From the NCBI RefSeq assembly GCF_050624435.1, contig NC_134531.1:253470812-253534811 (forward strand): a stretch of 64,000 bases of DNA, read 5' to 3'. This DNA comes from Tenrec ecaudatus (taxonomy: Eukaryota; Chordata; Mammalia; Afrosoricida; Tenrecidae). Of this stretch, positions 36,792-47,647 are shown in pieces; position 1 is the first letter of the stretch; each line of letters starts with the position of its first letter. Below the pieces are notes generated by a model. That model ran no database searches. It was not told the DNA's origin and worked only from the letters and a program-made list of their open reading frames with translations. Made by a program: the position numbers and the translations under genes.

Positions 36792-37451
36792 TTAGTTTTC
36801 TTTTAACAAAGAAAGCCAAAGATCATGGGAACCACCGCGCTCAATCGCTAAGAGCGCCTGCGCAATGATGACCTTGTCATGCCTTTGCTGAGCTTTAAGT
36901 TTGCAGAGCAACCATAGCAACAACACTCCTCCACAGCACATTATTGCAGCAAATGTAAACACCCCCACCCACTCCTTAAAGTAGGAAAATGCAGATGAAG
37001 GCCAAGAAGAAAAATTTTCAAGGGTAAGGGGTTCCACGCGTGTTCCATTCAATCGGACAACTTGATTCAGGAGGTCTTCTTGCAGCTGGTTCAACTCTTT
37101 GGTCCATTGTCCTGTGAGATACTGAGAAATATTAGCACTCAATGCACTAAAATTATCATATAATACTGGAGTGATGCAAAGCGCTGTGGTGGAAGAGACA
37201 CAGCTTAATTGTACCATAGTGGTAAGCTGGTTGATTTGCTGCTGGAGCAAATCTGTTTTTTGATTTAATAATAAAATGCCAGAGGTCAGATGGGCATCCA
37301 CACGCTGACATTGCAGTAACGCTTCAGCGGTTTGAGACACAATACTGTTCATAATTCCCTGTGCTACCGGGGCCCATATCACCATTAGCGTCAATAGTAG
37401 CGCTGGATGGATCGCTGTCCTCTTCATTCTTTCTGCTCCCACGATCTTCAT
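36792..37451 (-). CDS. env: Env remnant: leader joined to transmembrane subunit, open frame
   Basis: An uninterrupted 219-codon frame. Residues 1-32 look like a secretory leader, with basic residues and then a hydrophobic run ending PVAQG. Residues 33-160 resemble a betaretroviral transmembrane-subunit ectodomain: a Leu/Gln-rich heptad region at about 55-82, the CX7C pair C84-C92 followed by ITP, and candidate N-glycosylation sites at 107, 135 and 146. Residues 161-183 form a membrane span, followed by a basic cytoplasmic tail of about 36 residues. The surface subunit, furin-type site and hydrophobic fusion peptide are absent, so it cannot act as an entry glycoprotein. The first 128 nt overlap the 3' end of pol in another frame, as in betaretroviruses. 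The leader could partly be a by-product of that overlap. Expression is unknown. Confidence 0.75.
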   Translation of the reverse strand: MKIVGAERMKRTAIHPALLLTLMVIWAPVAQGIMNSIVSQTAEALLQCQRVDAHLTSGILLLNQKTDLLQQQINQLTTMVQLSCVSSTTALCITPVLYDNFSALSANISQYLTGQWTKELNQLQEDLLNQVVRLNGTRVEPLTLENFSSWPSSAFSYFKEWVGVFTFAAIMCCGGVLLLWLLCKLKAQQRHDKVIIAQALLAIERGGSHDLWLSLLKEN

Positions 37452-39999
37452 CCTCCTTCTTAATTAGTCTCACCAGTCTCTCTGGCACCCAGATGGGGTT
37501 TTCTTCTTCCTGTGGAAAAACACAAATTGCTCCCCTGGACCTGATTAATATGGGGTCCGGGCCATACCATTTGTTGTCTAGGACATTTTTCCACCGGGCC
37601 ATTTCCTTTGGTGGCTTTGGCCATTGCCCGTGTCTGTCTGCAGCTGATTGGCCTTTCTCATCCAAATTTTAAAAATTTAGAGTGAAAAGGGTTAGAGATA
37701 AAGCCATTCTAGGGGTAGTGACCGTCACGGTCTCTATTCCCCCTTTTTGCTTTGATAAATATTGCTTTAGAGTGCTATAACATCGTTCCACAATTCCTTG
37801 CCCTTGGGGATTGTACGGCAAACCCGTGAAGTGCTTCACTTGCATTTGCAAGCAAAACTGTCGGAACTTGGTGGAAGTGTATGCAGGCCCATTATCTGTT
37901 TTTAACATGGTGGGCTTGCCCCATGCACTCCAGGCTTCTAAGCAGTGTTGAATTACTTGGCTGGATTTTTCCCCCGTTAGGGGTGTTGCATGTACAATGC
38001 CAGAACTGGTGTCCACTGACACATGCACGTACTGCAACTTTCCAAAAGCAGATACGTGGGTAACGTCCATTTGTCAGATGTCGAGAGGACGGACGCCACG
38101 AGGGTTTACCCCGACCGAGGGTTTGGAAATAAATTCTGCACACTTGGCGCACTGCAACACAATAGTGCGAGCCTCTGCGCGAGTAATTGGAAACTTAATG
38201 CGTAGGGTGGCAGCAGGCACATGATACAGCTCATGAAAGTCTTTAGCAAGTTCAAAGTGGGATTTAGTTAACACAGGGAAAGCTCTTGTAGCTTGATCAG
38301 CCAAATCATTACCTTTTACCATGGGTCCCGGGAGCAAGCTATGAGCACGTATATGCTGAATATAAAATGGGTGTTTTCTTTGCAAAATACATTTTCTAAT
38401 TTGAGACAAGATGTCTGCTACCTTGCTGGATTGCTTAATGTAGCCAGCAATTTCCAGCTTAGACACCGCGTTGACTACGTAATGGGAGTCAGATATGATG
38501 TTAATTGGCTCCGTGAATTTCTTAAAAACTTCTAAGACCACCAAACATTCTACTAATTGGGGTGCATCAGCTAAAAATTGTAATGTAGTCACTTGATCGT
38601 TTATTACATAACATCCTTTGCCTGTTTTAGAGCCATCTGTATAAATGTCTAAAGCTTCCTTAATGGGGTTGTTAACAGTGACACGGGGAAAAATTACTGG
38701 ATGAGCAGTCACAAATTGCAACAAGGAATGTTTAGGATAATGGTTGTCTATTAGTCCATTAAAACTGCATTTAAAAATTGCCCACTCATCCGTAGTGGCG
38801 CACAGTGTAGAAACTTGCTCACTAGTATATGGGACAATGACGCTGCTAGGCTCTCTTCCAAAATGCATAATAGCTGTCTTAACACCCCTTAGGGCCATTG
38901 TGGCTACCATAGAAGGGTAGTGTTCAATAGTTTTGGAAGGTGAGGAGTGGGCATGGATCCACAACAAAGGCCCAGTCTGCCACTAGACGGCAGTAGGCGC
39001 GCAGGCAGTTTTTAGAATGCACAGCTGAAAAGGAGATTTTATGTCTATTCTATCTAACTGCGCTTCAGAAATGGCCTTTTCAACCTGTTCTAATACTTTC
39101 TGGGCTTGAGGAGTGATTTCTCGAGGAGAAGTAATATGGCTTTCTCCTTCCAAGATATTGAACAATGGCTTAAGGTCAGCAGTGGATACCTTTAAATATG
39201 GGCGGAGCCAATTGATATCTCCTAGCAACTTTTGAAAATCATTTAATGTCTTTAACTGATCCTTCCGTATAGTCAATTTTTGAGGCGTTATGTGACATGG
39301 GCTTATTGTGGCTCCTAAAAACTGTCCAATTGAAGATTGTTGGACCTTATCTGGTGCTATGGCTAACTGATGGGATTCTAATTCCTTAACTACCTCGCTG
39401 TATCCCTGCTGCACATCTGGCTCCTCTTCTCCAGTTATTAATATGTCATCCATGTAATGGTAGATTTTTAACTGACCAAATTTTTCTCTGACGGGTGCTA
39501 GGGCGTGGTCCACAAATAACTGGCACATAGTAGGACTATTGGCCATTCTCTGGGGCAAAACTCGCCACTGAAAGCGTTTGTCAGGTTCTTCATGATTAAT
39601 GGAGGGTAGGGTAAAGGCAAATCTTTCCTTATCTTTCTTATGCAAAGGGATGGAGAAAAAACATTCCTTAATGTCTATTATAATGATGGTCCAGTCTTTA
39701 GGTATTGCAGATAGCAATGGGAGGCCTTTCTGCACAGGGCCCATGAGTGACATTTGGGCGTTGATGGCTCTTAAATCATGCAACAATCTCCACTTCCCTG
39801 ATTTTTTCTTAATAACAAATATGGGTGTGTTCCACGGGGACACGGATGGTTCTAAATGTCCTAGTTCTAGCTGTTCCTTAACTAGCCTTTGTGCCGCAAT
39901 TAATTTTTCTACTGGGAGCGGCCACTGTGGTACCCAAACTGGCTCTGCTAAGAGCCACGGAATGGGTAGCGGCTCCGCAGTGGCCCCTAGGAAAAACCC
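37324..39999 (-). pseudogene. pol: Pol: reverse transcriptase, RNase H, integrase (broken)
   Basis: Entered from pro by a -1 shift at 39999-39993. Reverse transcriptase shows the first catalytic Asp in [13 protein letters not shown] and YMDD at 39456-39445. RNase H keeps a D-E-D-D set (TDGS, an E in QLVECLVVLE, SDSHYVV, NDLADQ). Integrase keeps the zinc-binding HX3H and CX2C pairs, the DD35E triad (MDVTH, TDNGPAY, GIVERC) and a C-terminal region with [11 protein letters not shown] and WVPERLVRL. Three in-frame stops break it: TAG at 38985-38983 between reverse transcriptase and RNase H, TGA at 38076-38074 just before MDVTH, and TAA at 37671-37669 before the integrase C terminus. No frameshift is seen along the rest. 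The catalytic residues are intact, which indicates fairly recent decay. Residue order and spacing fit IAP and other class II elements. Confidence 0.93.
39993..39999 (-). promoter_or_regulatory. Pro-pol -1 frameshift site
   Basis: The heptamer G GGT TTT (minus strand) is in the correct phase just before the pro stop at 39989-39987. Pol is open in the -1 frame from here. It fits the X XXY YYZ slippery pattern. Confidence 0.75.
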
Positions 40000-40753
40000 A
40001 GACCTGTGCGATCTTTCTTCACTGCTACCTCTATTGGTTCAGGATGACCCTGTAGGTGTTTCCCAACTCCCTTTCCCGGTACATATCCCATTTTTTGCAT
40101 AAGTTCTTGACTTATAGGTGAGTAATCATTGGTTAGTACTAATCCTAGGTCTGTCAACATGTCCCTTCCCCACAAATTTACAGGTAAGGGGAGAACATAT
40201 GGTTGGAACTGGCCTGATTGTCCTTCCTCAGCTTTCCAGTGCAACCGTCTGGTGCTTATCATAGGCATGGATGCATACCCGAGTCCTTGTAGAGACTGTG
40301 AAGATTGTGTTACCGGCCAGCAGGAAGGCCACCATTTGGTGGATATAATGCTTTTGTCTGCCCCTGTGTCTAATATACCTTCAAAGGTTTTCCCTTCAAT
40401 GTCCAATGTCAAAGTTGGGCGTTGATCTAACTGCACTGAGAAAAAGGCCCCAGCTTCTCCTGATGATCCAAAGCTCATTTTTTCTCTACTAACTTTAGTA
40501 CTTGGGAACAGTGCATGCTTGCTAGGCAACACCAAGAGCTGCGCGATACGGTCTCCAGGTGAGATGGCATATATTCCTCGTGGGGAGGAGCACATTGCCT
40601 TTACTTGTCCTGTAAAATCCTGATCAATGACTCCTGGGTGCACAATTAAGCCTTTTAAGGTGGTGGAGGACCTACCAAGCAGCAAGCCCACGGTGCCTTC
40701 TGGAAGGGGACCATAAAAATCCGTAGGGATGGGCTGGCATCACTGCTGTGGCG

Positions 40754-42477
40754 TTAGTACTGCTCTGGTGGTGGCACTGAGGTCCACCCCTGCGGATCCC
40801 GCAGTGGCCCTTTTGGGAGTGGCCTCCCAAGTGGGCAGAGGCCATCCTCCTGGATTGCCCCATACATTTGCGGGCCCTGGGGATGAGGGCCCCGCTTCCC
40901 GTTTTTTGGCTCCTGGTCATGTTGCTCTAGGGGGCGCCCCTTGCTATCTTTCACAGATCTGCATTCGTTGGCCCAATGTCTACCCTTACCACACCGAGGG
41001 CAAACTCCCGGGGTCCTTTTGGTCCCTATCCCAGTTTGACTCGCGGTGCCAGTAGGGCAATGTTTTTTAATGTGTCCTTCCTTACCACACTGAAAGCATT
41101 TTAGGGGGCCTCTTTTTTGGGCCGCCAATACTGCAGCAGCCAATCCTGCATTTGTCAAAGGACCGCCAACTTCCCTGCAAGCCTTCATCCATGCCTGCAG
41201 TCCTTTGGACTTCCAGGGCGTTATAACTGTTCTACATTCTTTAGTACACTGCTCAAAAACTAACTGCTCAATGAGAGGCATGGCTGTGTCCTGATCTCCA
41301 AAGATTTTTCCTGCCACTTCCAACATACGGGCGACAAAATCTGAGAAAGGCTCAGTAGGTCCCTGTATAATTTTAGTTAAGTTACCTCTAACCTCTCCTT
41401 TATTAGGCAAGGTCCTCCATGCCTTGCTCGCGGCAGTATTTATTTGTTGATATACCTGTATTGGGAAGGCTGTTTGATTGTTAACCCATCTTCCCTGACC
41501 TGTCAGCATTTCAAAATTCCATGCGGGTTGCCCCGCCGCGGCACTTTCCCTAGCCTGAGCCATTAATAGGTCCTGCCACAAGGATTTCCACTCCAAATAC
41601 TGTCCTGTTGTCAAGACTGCTTTTGTAACAAAAGTCCAATCAGCAGGTGTCATAGCATTGCCTGTAAGTCTCTCAATCAGGGACTGAGTATAATTTGCAT
41701 TGACACCATAAGATCTTACTGCTTCAGCTAAGTCCTTCACTTGCTTATGCTCTAAAGGCATATGATAACGAGCATTATTCTGGTCCTCAAATACTGGGTA
41801 CTTTTGTTGTATTGCTCTGCGGGTACCGGGTGGGCAAAAGGAGTATCCGCACCCTTTCTGCCTGTTCTCGCTATAAGGGGGTGGCGCGGACGGGCTCAAA
41901 GCGGTTACTTGAAAGCATTATACCGTCCCTCCTCGTAGCGAGCGGCTGCCTCCTCTAACTGTTCCTCTTCTTCCTCTGATAACTCAAGAAGCTCTAGTTC
42001 TCGCCACGGGTACAAGGGCTCCGAATGGCGGGCACCGCTCTTCTTCTGTTGATCAACTTCCTCTTTTAATTTTAACTGCGCAGCCTCCTCATTTTTAACA
42101 GCTTTGTGCTGCTTCCTACGAGCTCTTTGTTCTTCCTCCCGCTCTGTTTCTGACATGCTCTCCTAAACATCTTCTAAAGCCTGCTGCCCTTGGTTCAATG
42201 GCTGCTCACACTCTTTGTCCTCAATGCATGCTTTCACTAGCTTCCAAATGGGTCTAATCCCCGGCTTCAGCCGTCCGGCTTCAGCGGCTCGATTTTTGTC
42301 TCGCCCTAGCTTATTCCAGCTCGCGGATGTTAGCGAGCCTGTGGAAACAAACCATGGTGCTATCTCATCTATGTTTTTTACAAATTTACACAAAGTCTGT
42401 TCTGAAATTTTTAATCCTCTCTTTCTCAATAGGGCATCGAGAGCCGTAACCATAGTCTTTATTGCCGCGTTCCCCAT
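40754..42477 (-). pseudogene. gag: Gag polyprotein (broken)
   Basis: Encodes the structural precursor, about 575 codons. It begins MGNAAIK at 42477, so a myristoylation-type N terminus is possible, though residue 6 is not Ser/Thr. The matrix region is followed by a Glu/Lys-rich segment with coiled-coil character (about 42150-41950) and then PSAPPPY, which combines PSAP and PPPY budding motifs. In capsid, GPTEPFSDFVARML near 41362-41320 is the major homology region. Nucleocapsid has two zinc knuckles, CFQCGKEGHIKKHC (41098-41057) and CPRCGKGRHWANEC (41002-40961). Breaks: TAG at 42165-42163, and a one-base frameshift between about 41930 and 41905. An N terminus with Gly2 rather than a secretory signal is more like env-bearing relatives than classical rodent IAP. 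Confidence 0.92.
40901..40907 (-). promoter_or_regulatory. Gag-pro -1 frameshift site with downstream stem
   Basis: A AAA AAC in gag phase, a classical slippery heptamer. Four bases later the minus strand has GCGGGGCCCT, a short loop, and AGGGCCCGC, which can pair into a GC stem with one bulged G. The loop is C-rich and could form a pseudoknot. Pro is the -1 frame from here. Confidence 0.85.
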
Positions 42478-42745
42478 GTTGCCTGCTTATGTATACAAGG
42501 ACTTAACACACGGGCGCGCACGGATTTATCTACACCCGATTTATGCGCGATAAAGAAAAGGCGGCTGGCTGTTCGCCGTTAAAACTGAAAGCGGAAGTAT
42601 TCACACGCCGACACTCAAGCACCAGCAAGCGGCTTAGCAATCATTCAGGCTCATGTCTCTCAGAACTTACCGTTTCTTCCCACGCCGTGCGGTTCTGAAT
42701 CCTCCCTGATGACAGGGGGTCTCCGCTCGTGCAGGAGGTGGTCGT

Positions 42746-42763
42746 TCTCGGGTTTTGGCACCA
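42746..42763 (-). promoter_or_regulatory. Primer binding site, tRNA-Phe type
   Basis: TGGTGCCAAAACCCGAGA, two bases after the 5' LTR. It matches the complement of the 3' end of mammalian tRNA-Phe at 16 of 18 positions, by memory of that tRNA. IAP elements also use tRNA-Phe. Confidence 0.82.
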
Positions 42764-42765
42764 CT

Positions 42766-43088
42766 TGTCGCACGCTCAGTCTCGCCAGCAAGAAGGACGT
42801 GCCACAACAGGATTCTTCCACAGGCGTTCAATGCGGGTTCGATTTGCAGATGCGGAAAAAGACCCCGAAGCCCCAAACTACTGCTGCTTATATGCGCTCT
42901 ATGGGGACGTGCTGTGCATTGATTGGTGCGTTCGCCAGAACGCTTATTAGCATACTCCAGAGTGGAGTTATGACTACGTCATCTAAGCAGTGCGCATGCT
43001 CTAATTGGTTGTTTACCACTTAACTGGGCCACCGCCCTGACTGCCTGGTGCCATCTTGTAATGGCGGCGAGAGCTGCGGCTTCCCACA
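42766..43088 (-). repeat. 5' LTR of the provirus
   Basis: 323 bp, TG...CA on the minus strand, with TATAA at 42892-42888. The opening is a GC-rich 'gcggcgagag...catcttgtaatggcgg' type region (complement), like the IAP U3 start. Nearly identical to 36241-36563. Confidence 0.93.
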
Positions 43089-43094
43089 GAGACC
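43089..43094. repeat. Provirus target-site duplication, right
   Basis: GAGACC, the partner of 36235-36240. Confidence 0.92.
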
Positions 43095-43678
43095 TGAAGC
43101 CCAGTTGTAGGCCACAGGACATCTCCATATAGAAGGGTCTCAGGGAGGAGAATGAGCCAGTCAGGGTGGGATGTAGCAATGATGAAACATACAAATTTCC
43201 TCCAGTTCCTAAATGCTTCCTCTTCCCCCACTATCATGATCCCAATTCTACCTTACAAATCTGGCTAGACCAGAGGATATACACAGGTACAGATAGGAAC
43301 TTGAAAGACAGGGAATCCAGGGCGGATGATCCCTTCAGGACCAATGGTGTGAGTGGTGATACTGATACTGGGAGGGTGGGTTGGAAAGGGGGAACGGATT
43401 ACAACGATCTACATGTGACCTCCTGGGGGACAGACAAAATAATAATTTATAAATTATCAAGGGTTCATGAGGGAATGGGGAGCAGGGAGGGAGGGGAAAA
43501 TGAGGAGCTGATGCCAGGGGCTTAGGTGGAGACCAAATGTTTTGAGAATGATGAGAGCAATGAATGTATAAATGTGCTTTACACTATTGATGTATGGATG
43601 GATTGTGATAAGTGTTGTATGAGCCCCTAATAAAAACGATTTAAAAAATCAAAGGAAAGAAAAGAAAACTACAAAAAA
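43089..43678 (+). mobile_element. L1 3' UTR, right part
   Basis: Resumes the L1 interrupted at 36240. It ends CCCCTAATAAAAACG and an A-rich stretch, then the outer duplication agaaatatt at 43679-43687. Confidence 0.85.
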
Positions 43679-43687
43679 AGAAATATT

Positions 43688-44211
43688 ACTCTTCAGATAG
43701 TAATGCCTGTCTAGATAATACAACATTTCCAAAGTTTCCTGGTTACCTATTATTTAGCTTTAACAATATTGAAAGAATATTTAATCAGTTTGTCTAGTTT
43801 TATAAATAACTAATATCACTTTTGACAACAAAAGTTCGGGGTAGGGAGGCAAAGAAATGTGAATAATTAAGTGGCATTGTCCACACCATAATTACGTATA
43901 GGTAAACAAAGTTTCTCTCAGATTTTTCATATAAAAATAAGCAATAGAACTAATAAATATTCAAAACTCTGCTTCATTTTGGCAGTGAGCTATATTCATT
44001 CACAGATACATGAAAAAATGAGGGAGACGTTGCATTTGTGTCATTCAGAGACCTATTTGCAATGAAAATTCACATTGTAAGTTGGATCATTTTTACAAAA
44101 ACATCTATGAGCCATATTTTACTCAGACTGTAAGGGCCATAAAAAATGAATAACTTAATTCCAATATATTCCCATTTATTTCTTATAAAGAAAGATGTGT
44201 GAGTGATTAAA
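43688..44211. other. Intergenic, AT-rich
   Basis: No gene or nameable repeat. Confidence 0.4.
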
Positions 44212-46020
44212 GTCTGCAGAGGAGAGAGAATGAGCCAGTCGACAGAAAGGACCACATGACCGGCCCCACTATGAGACATGATGCCCCTCTCTGACCCATA
44301 GCCCTATAGGAGACAACACCAGAGACACAGTGTTGGAATTGCACCCAATCAAATCCCGTCACACCGAGGCAAAACACAAAGGGGATGCAACAGAACAGCA
44401 AGGGAATGGAGTGGCGAGGCCCACAGGGAATGCTGAAGGTGGACTTTGGGGCCAGGTCATGGTGCCCAACAGACTGGAAAATATTACTAAAGGCCAACAA
44501 ACAATCCTTGAACTAACTACAAGCTCTTCTTTCTTGTGTTTTGATTTGGGGTGTGTTTTTGTCATTGGTTTGTTGTTTTGTTGTATATTTTTGCTTGGTT
44601 TTGCTCTATCTTGTGTTTGTGCATGTTATTATCTCCGCAGGTCTGTCTAAATAAGATAGGCTGGATGAACAATTGGAGGAGAAAACAACCGGACAGACAG
44701 TTCTGGGGGGACATGGGAGAGGGGGACGTGGGGGGAAAGGTAGTGGTGTTAAAAAACCCAGGGACAAGGGAACAACTGATCCAAAACGGTGGTGAGGAGG
44801 GTGTGGGAGGCCTGGTAGGGCACGATCAAGGGTAATGTAACAAAGAGGAATTGCTGAAACCCTGGTGGGGACTGAGCATTATAGTGAGACAGGAGGAAAG
44901 TCAAAGGAAATAGAGGAAAGAGCTGGGAGGCAAAGGGCATTTATAGAGATCGAGATAAAGACATGTACATATACAAATATATTTATACATGAGGATGGGG
45001 AAATCGATCTATGTGCATATATTTATAGGTTTAGTATTAAGGTAGCAGAAGGATTTGGGCCTTCACTCAAGTAATCCCTCAATGCAAGAATATTTTCTTC
45101 TATTAAATTGGCATTCTATGATGCTCACCTTCCCGACACAACCACTGAAGACAAAGAGGGTGAATAAGTAAATATGGTGAGGAAAGCTGATGGTGCCAAG
45201 CTATCAAAAGATATAGCATCTGGGGTCTTAAAGGCTTGAAGGTAAACAAGCAGCCATCTAGCTCAGAAGCAACAAAGCCCACAAGGACGAAGCACACCAG
45301 CCTGTGTGATCACGAGATGTTGAAGGGATCAGGTATCATCAGAACAAAAAATCTTACCATAGTGAATGAGGGGGGCAGTGTGGAGTGGAGGCCCAGAGCC
45401 CATTTGTAGGCCACTGGAGATTCCCTTGCAGAGGGATCTCGAGGAGGAGACGAGCCTTTCAGGGTGCGATGTAGCAACAATGAAAAATACAACTTTCCTC
45501 TAGTTCCTAAATGCTTCCCCTCCCCCCCCCCCACCACCACCACCACTATCATGATCCCAATTCTATCGTGCAAGTCTGGCTAGACCAGAGGATGTACAGT
45601 GGTACGGAAGGGAACTTGAAATACAGGGAATCCAGGGGGATGATCCCCTCAGGAACAGTGGTTTGATTGGTGATACTGGGAGGGCATAGAGAGGGTGGGT
45701 TGGAAAGGGGGAACCCATTTCAAGGATCGACATGTGACCTCCTCCCTGGGGGACATACAACAGAAAATTGGGGGATGGGAGACATGGGACAGAGCAAGAT
45801 ATGACAAAATAATAATTTTAAATTATCAAGGGTTCATGAGGGAGGGGGGAGTGGGGAGGGAGAGGAAAAAATGAGGACCTGATGCCAGGGGCTTGGGTGG
45901 AGAGCAAATGTTTTGAGAGTGATGAGGGCAACGAATGTACAATTGTGCGTTACACAATTGATGTATGTATGAATTGTGATAAGAGTTGTATGAGCCCCTA
46001 AATAATGATTTTAAAAAACT
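44212..46020 (+). mobile_element. L1 3' UTR, nearly full-length
   Basis: About 1.8 kb of L1 3' region, starting in the 'gagccagtcgacagaaaggacc' block and ending CCCCTAAATAATG, a mutated tail signal. It contains a C/CAC-rich run at 45520-45550. It has no internal duplication, unlike the copy at 35267. Confidence 0.82.
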
Positions 46021-46129
46021 GTAACAAACGAAAAAAAAGAGTTACAGTCTTGGAAACTCACAGTTCTACCATGTCCTGTAGTGTCACTATGATTCACCAT
46101 CCACTAGATGGCAGTGCAGGTTGTGTGTT

Positions 46130-46950
46130 GTTTTTTTGTTGTTACTGAGCTCAGTGCCCAGAACATTGTTTGTGTTAAGTGCCATCTAGATGGTGCCAAC
46201 TCCCACCAGCTCCACACAATGGTTACCCTGTTTGCGTCCATTGTTGCAGATATTGAGTCAGTTCTTCTTGTTCAAGGTTTTCTTCTTTTACACTGATCCA
46301 CGTTCTACCAAGCACTATGTCCTGCCCCAGGAACTGGGCTCTCTTGGGGAAATGTCCAAAGATCACTACACAACGTTTTTCCATTCTCTCTGCTGCCTAT
46401 GCTTCACCCACGTACTTCTGGGGGTCCAACGTATGCTTACGGTTCTGGGTCACATTTCCACCTCTCAAAGGCGTGGAATTCCTCTGCAGCTTTTCTTACG
46501 ACTGTTTCAGCTTTCCCACACAGAGGAAGCAATGGAACATGCCATGGTTTGGGTCAGGTGCAACTTAGTAAAGCAAAATCTTTGATTTATAATATTCAAA
46601 GAGAGATTTTGCAGCAGGTTTATCCAATACAATACATTTGATATCATGACTACTGCCCCTAGGGGCATTAATTATGGATTCAAGTAAAATAAAATCCTCA
46701 ACAAATTCAGTCTGTTCTCTGTTTATCATGATGGGGCATATTGATTCCGTTGTAAGGGGTTTTTTTGTTGCTCTTTTTCCTCTATGATGAGGTATAATCC
46801 ACACTAAAAGCCATGGGCTTTGATTTTCATCAGTAAGTGCTTCAAGTAAGCCCTGCTTCCTGCAAGCAAAGAGTGCCCTCATCTTTCTTGGAGGCAATGT
46901 GTGTGACTTCCTTCAGGCCTCAGCAAACTGAGAAAGTATGCTGAGCGGAC
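46130..46950 (-). mobile_element. RTE LINE 3' region
   Basis: Reversed RTE sequence in order: 'accaagcactatgtcctgccccaggaactg', 'aatgtccaaagatc', then 'gcagcaggtttatccaatacaatac', 'gattcaagtaaaataaaatcctcaac' and 'catcagtaagtgcttcaag'. Several indels; no open frame. Confidence 0.72.
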
Positions 46951-47049
46951 ACAACATTGATAGCACGCCTTTTCAAACATGTACTTGGTGTTGTTACACT
47001 CCCTCTAGTCACTTCTAATTTTGTTTTTGTTTGAAGTCATTATTGCTGC

Positions 47050-47365
47050 CACTTGTCAATCTGTTTCTCTTTTTTGCTGATCTTCCACTTTATTAAGTAT
47101 GGTGCCCCTTTTCAAGGCTTAGTCTTCCTCAAAGGCATTTCCGAAGTAAATTACAAGAATTCTGGTTATATTTCTTCTAAGACTAATGTTTCTTCTTCTG
47201 GAAATCCATGGTACTTCCAGTATTCTTCATCAATACCACAGTTCAAATGCATCCATTCTTCTGCAGTCTTCTTTATGCTCTGTCCAATTTCCATATACAT
47301 GTGTGGGCTTGAAGAGTGAGGTTCACCTTAATCCTCAACATGGCATCCTTGCTACTTAAAACTTT
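47050..47365 (-). mobile_element. RTE LINE 3' fragment
   Basis: Contains 'tctggaaatccatggtacttcc', 'agtattcttcatcaatacc', 'atgtgtgggcttgaagagtg' and 'cttaatcctcaacatggcatcc', the reverse of the RTE block also seen at 61820-62320. Confidence 0.7.
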
Positions 47366-47647
47366 AAAAGAGTGGGGGGAGTTGGGGGAGTGTAAGTAGC
47401 AGGGTGAGGGAGACTGGTCCTCAGGCTGTATATGACCCACAAAATCATCAAAAGCTAACATCACATGCCTCACCAAAGAGAAGTCATTCCAGCAACCACT
47501 TAGGGACGAGCTAATGAAATGTTTAACCAGTATGGCCATCAATGATATAAACATCCAAATGGACATGCTGGACTCCTGGCTCTTGCTAGTAATGAAATCC
47601 CTCCTCTTGCCTCTCAGAGGGCTCATCTTGTTTTTAATTTTGATTTT

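Larger units (their letters stand above)
39987..40907 (-). pseudogene. pro: Pro: dUTPase, aspartic protease and G-patch (broken)
   Basis: Frame entered by a -1 shift from gag. The order is dUTPase, protease, G-patch, as in betaretroviruses. dUTPase motifs visible are AGSAGVDLSA, GLLLGRSS, GVIDQDFTG, SPGDRIAQL and a C-terminal SFGSSG; the enzyme hydrolyses dUTP during reverse transcription. The protease has its catalytic LDTGADKSII (DTGA at 40370-40359) and the LWGRDML helix motif. The C-terminal Gly-rich stretch MGYVPGKGVGKHL is a G-patch, which in related viruses binds nucleic acid and aids reverse transcription. One TGA at 40742-40740 lies between dUTPase motifs 1 and 2. Everything from there to the stop at 39987 is open. 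Confidence 0.9.
36241..43088 (-). mobile_element. IAP-like (class II, betaretroviral) endogenous retrovirus
   Basis: A complete 6848-bp provirus on the minus strand with 5' LTR (42766-43088), primer binding site, gag, dUTPase-protease, pol, env remnant, polypurine tract and 3' LTR (36241-36563). The gag-pro-pol frames follow one another by -1 steps, as in betaretroviruses. The LTR start, GC-rich opening and tRNA-Phe-type primer site resemble rodent intracisternal A-particle elements. By eye the LTRs differ at about 12 of 323 positions (roughly 3.7%), suggesting integration several million years ago under ordinary mammalian rates. At least five in-frame stops and one frameshift affect gag, pro and pol, so this copy cannot move by itself. 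It integrated into an L1 3' UTR. Confidence 0.95.

Noticed and set aside
37361-37672. Plus-strand frame of 103 codons
   Set aside because: It is the antisense shadow of the integrase C terminus and env leader.
46190-46585. 131-codon plus-strand frame
   Set aside because: Antisense to a decayed RTE; the true coding sense is the minus strand.
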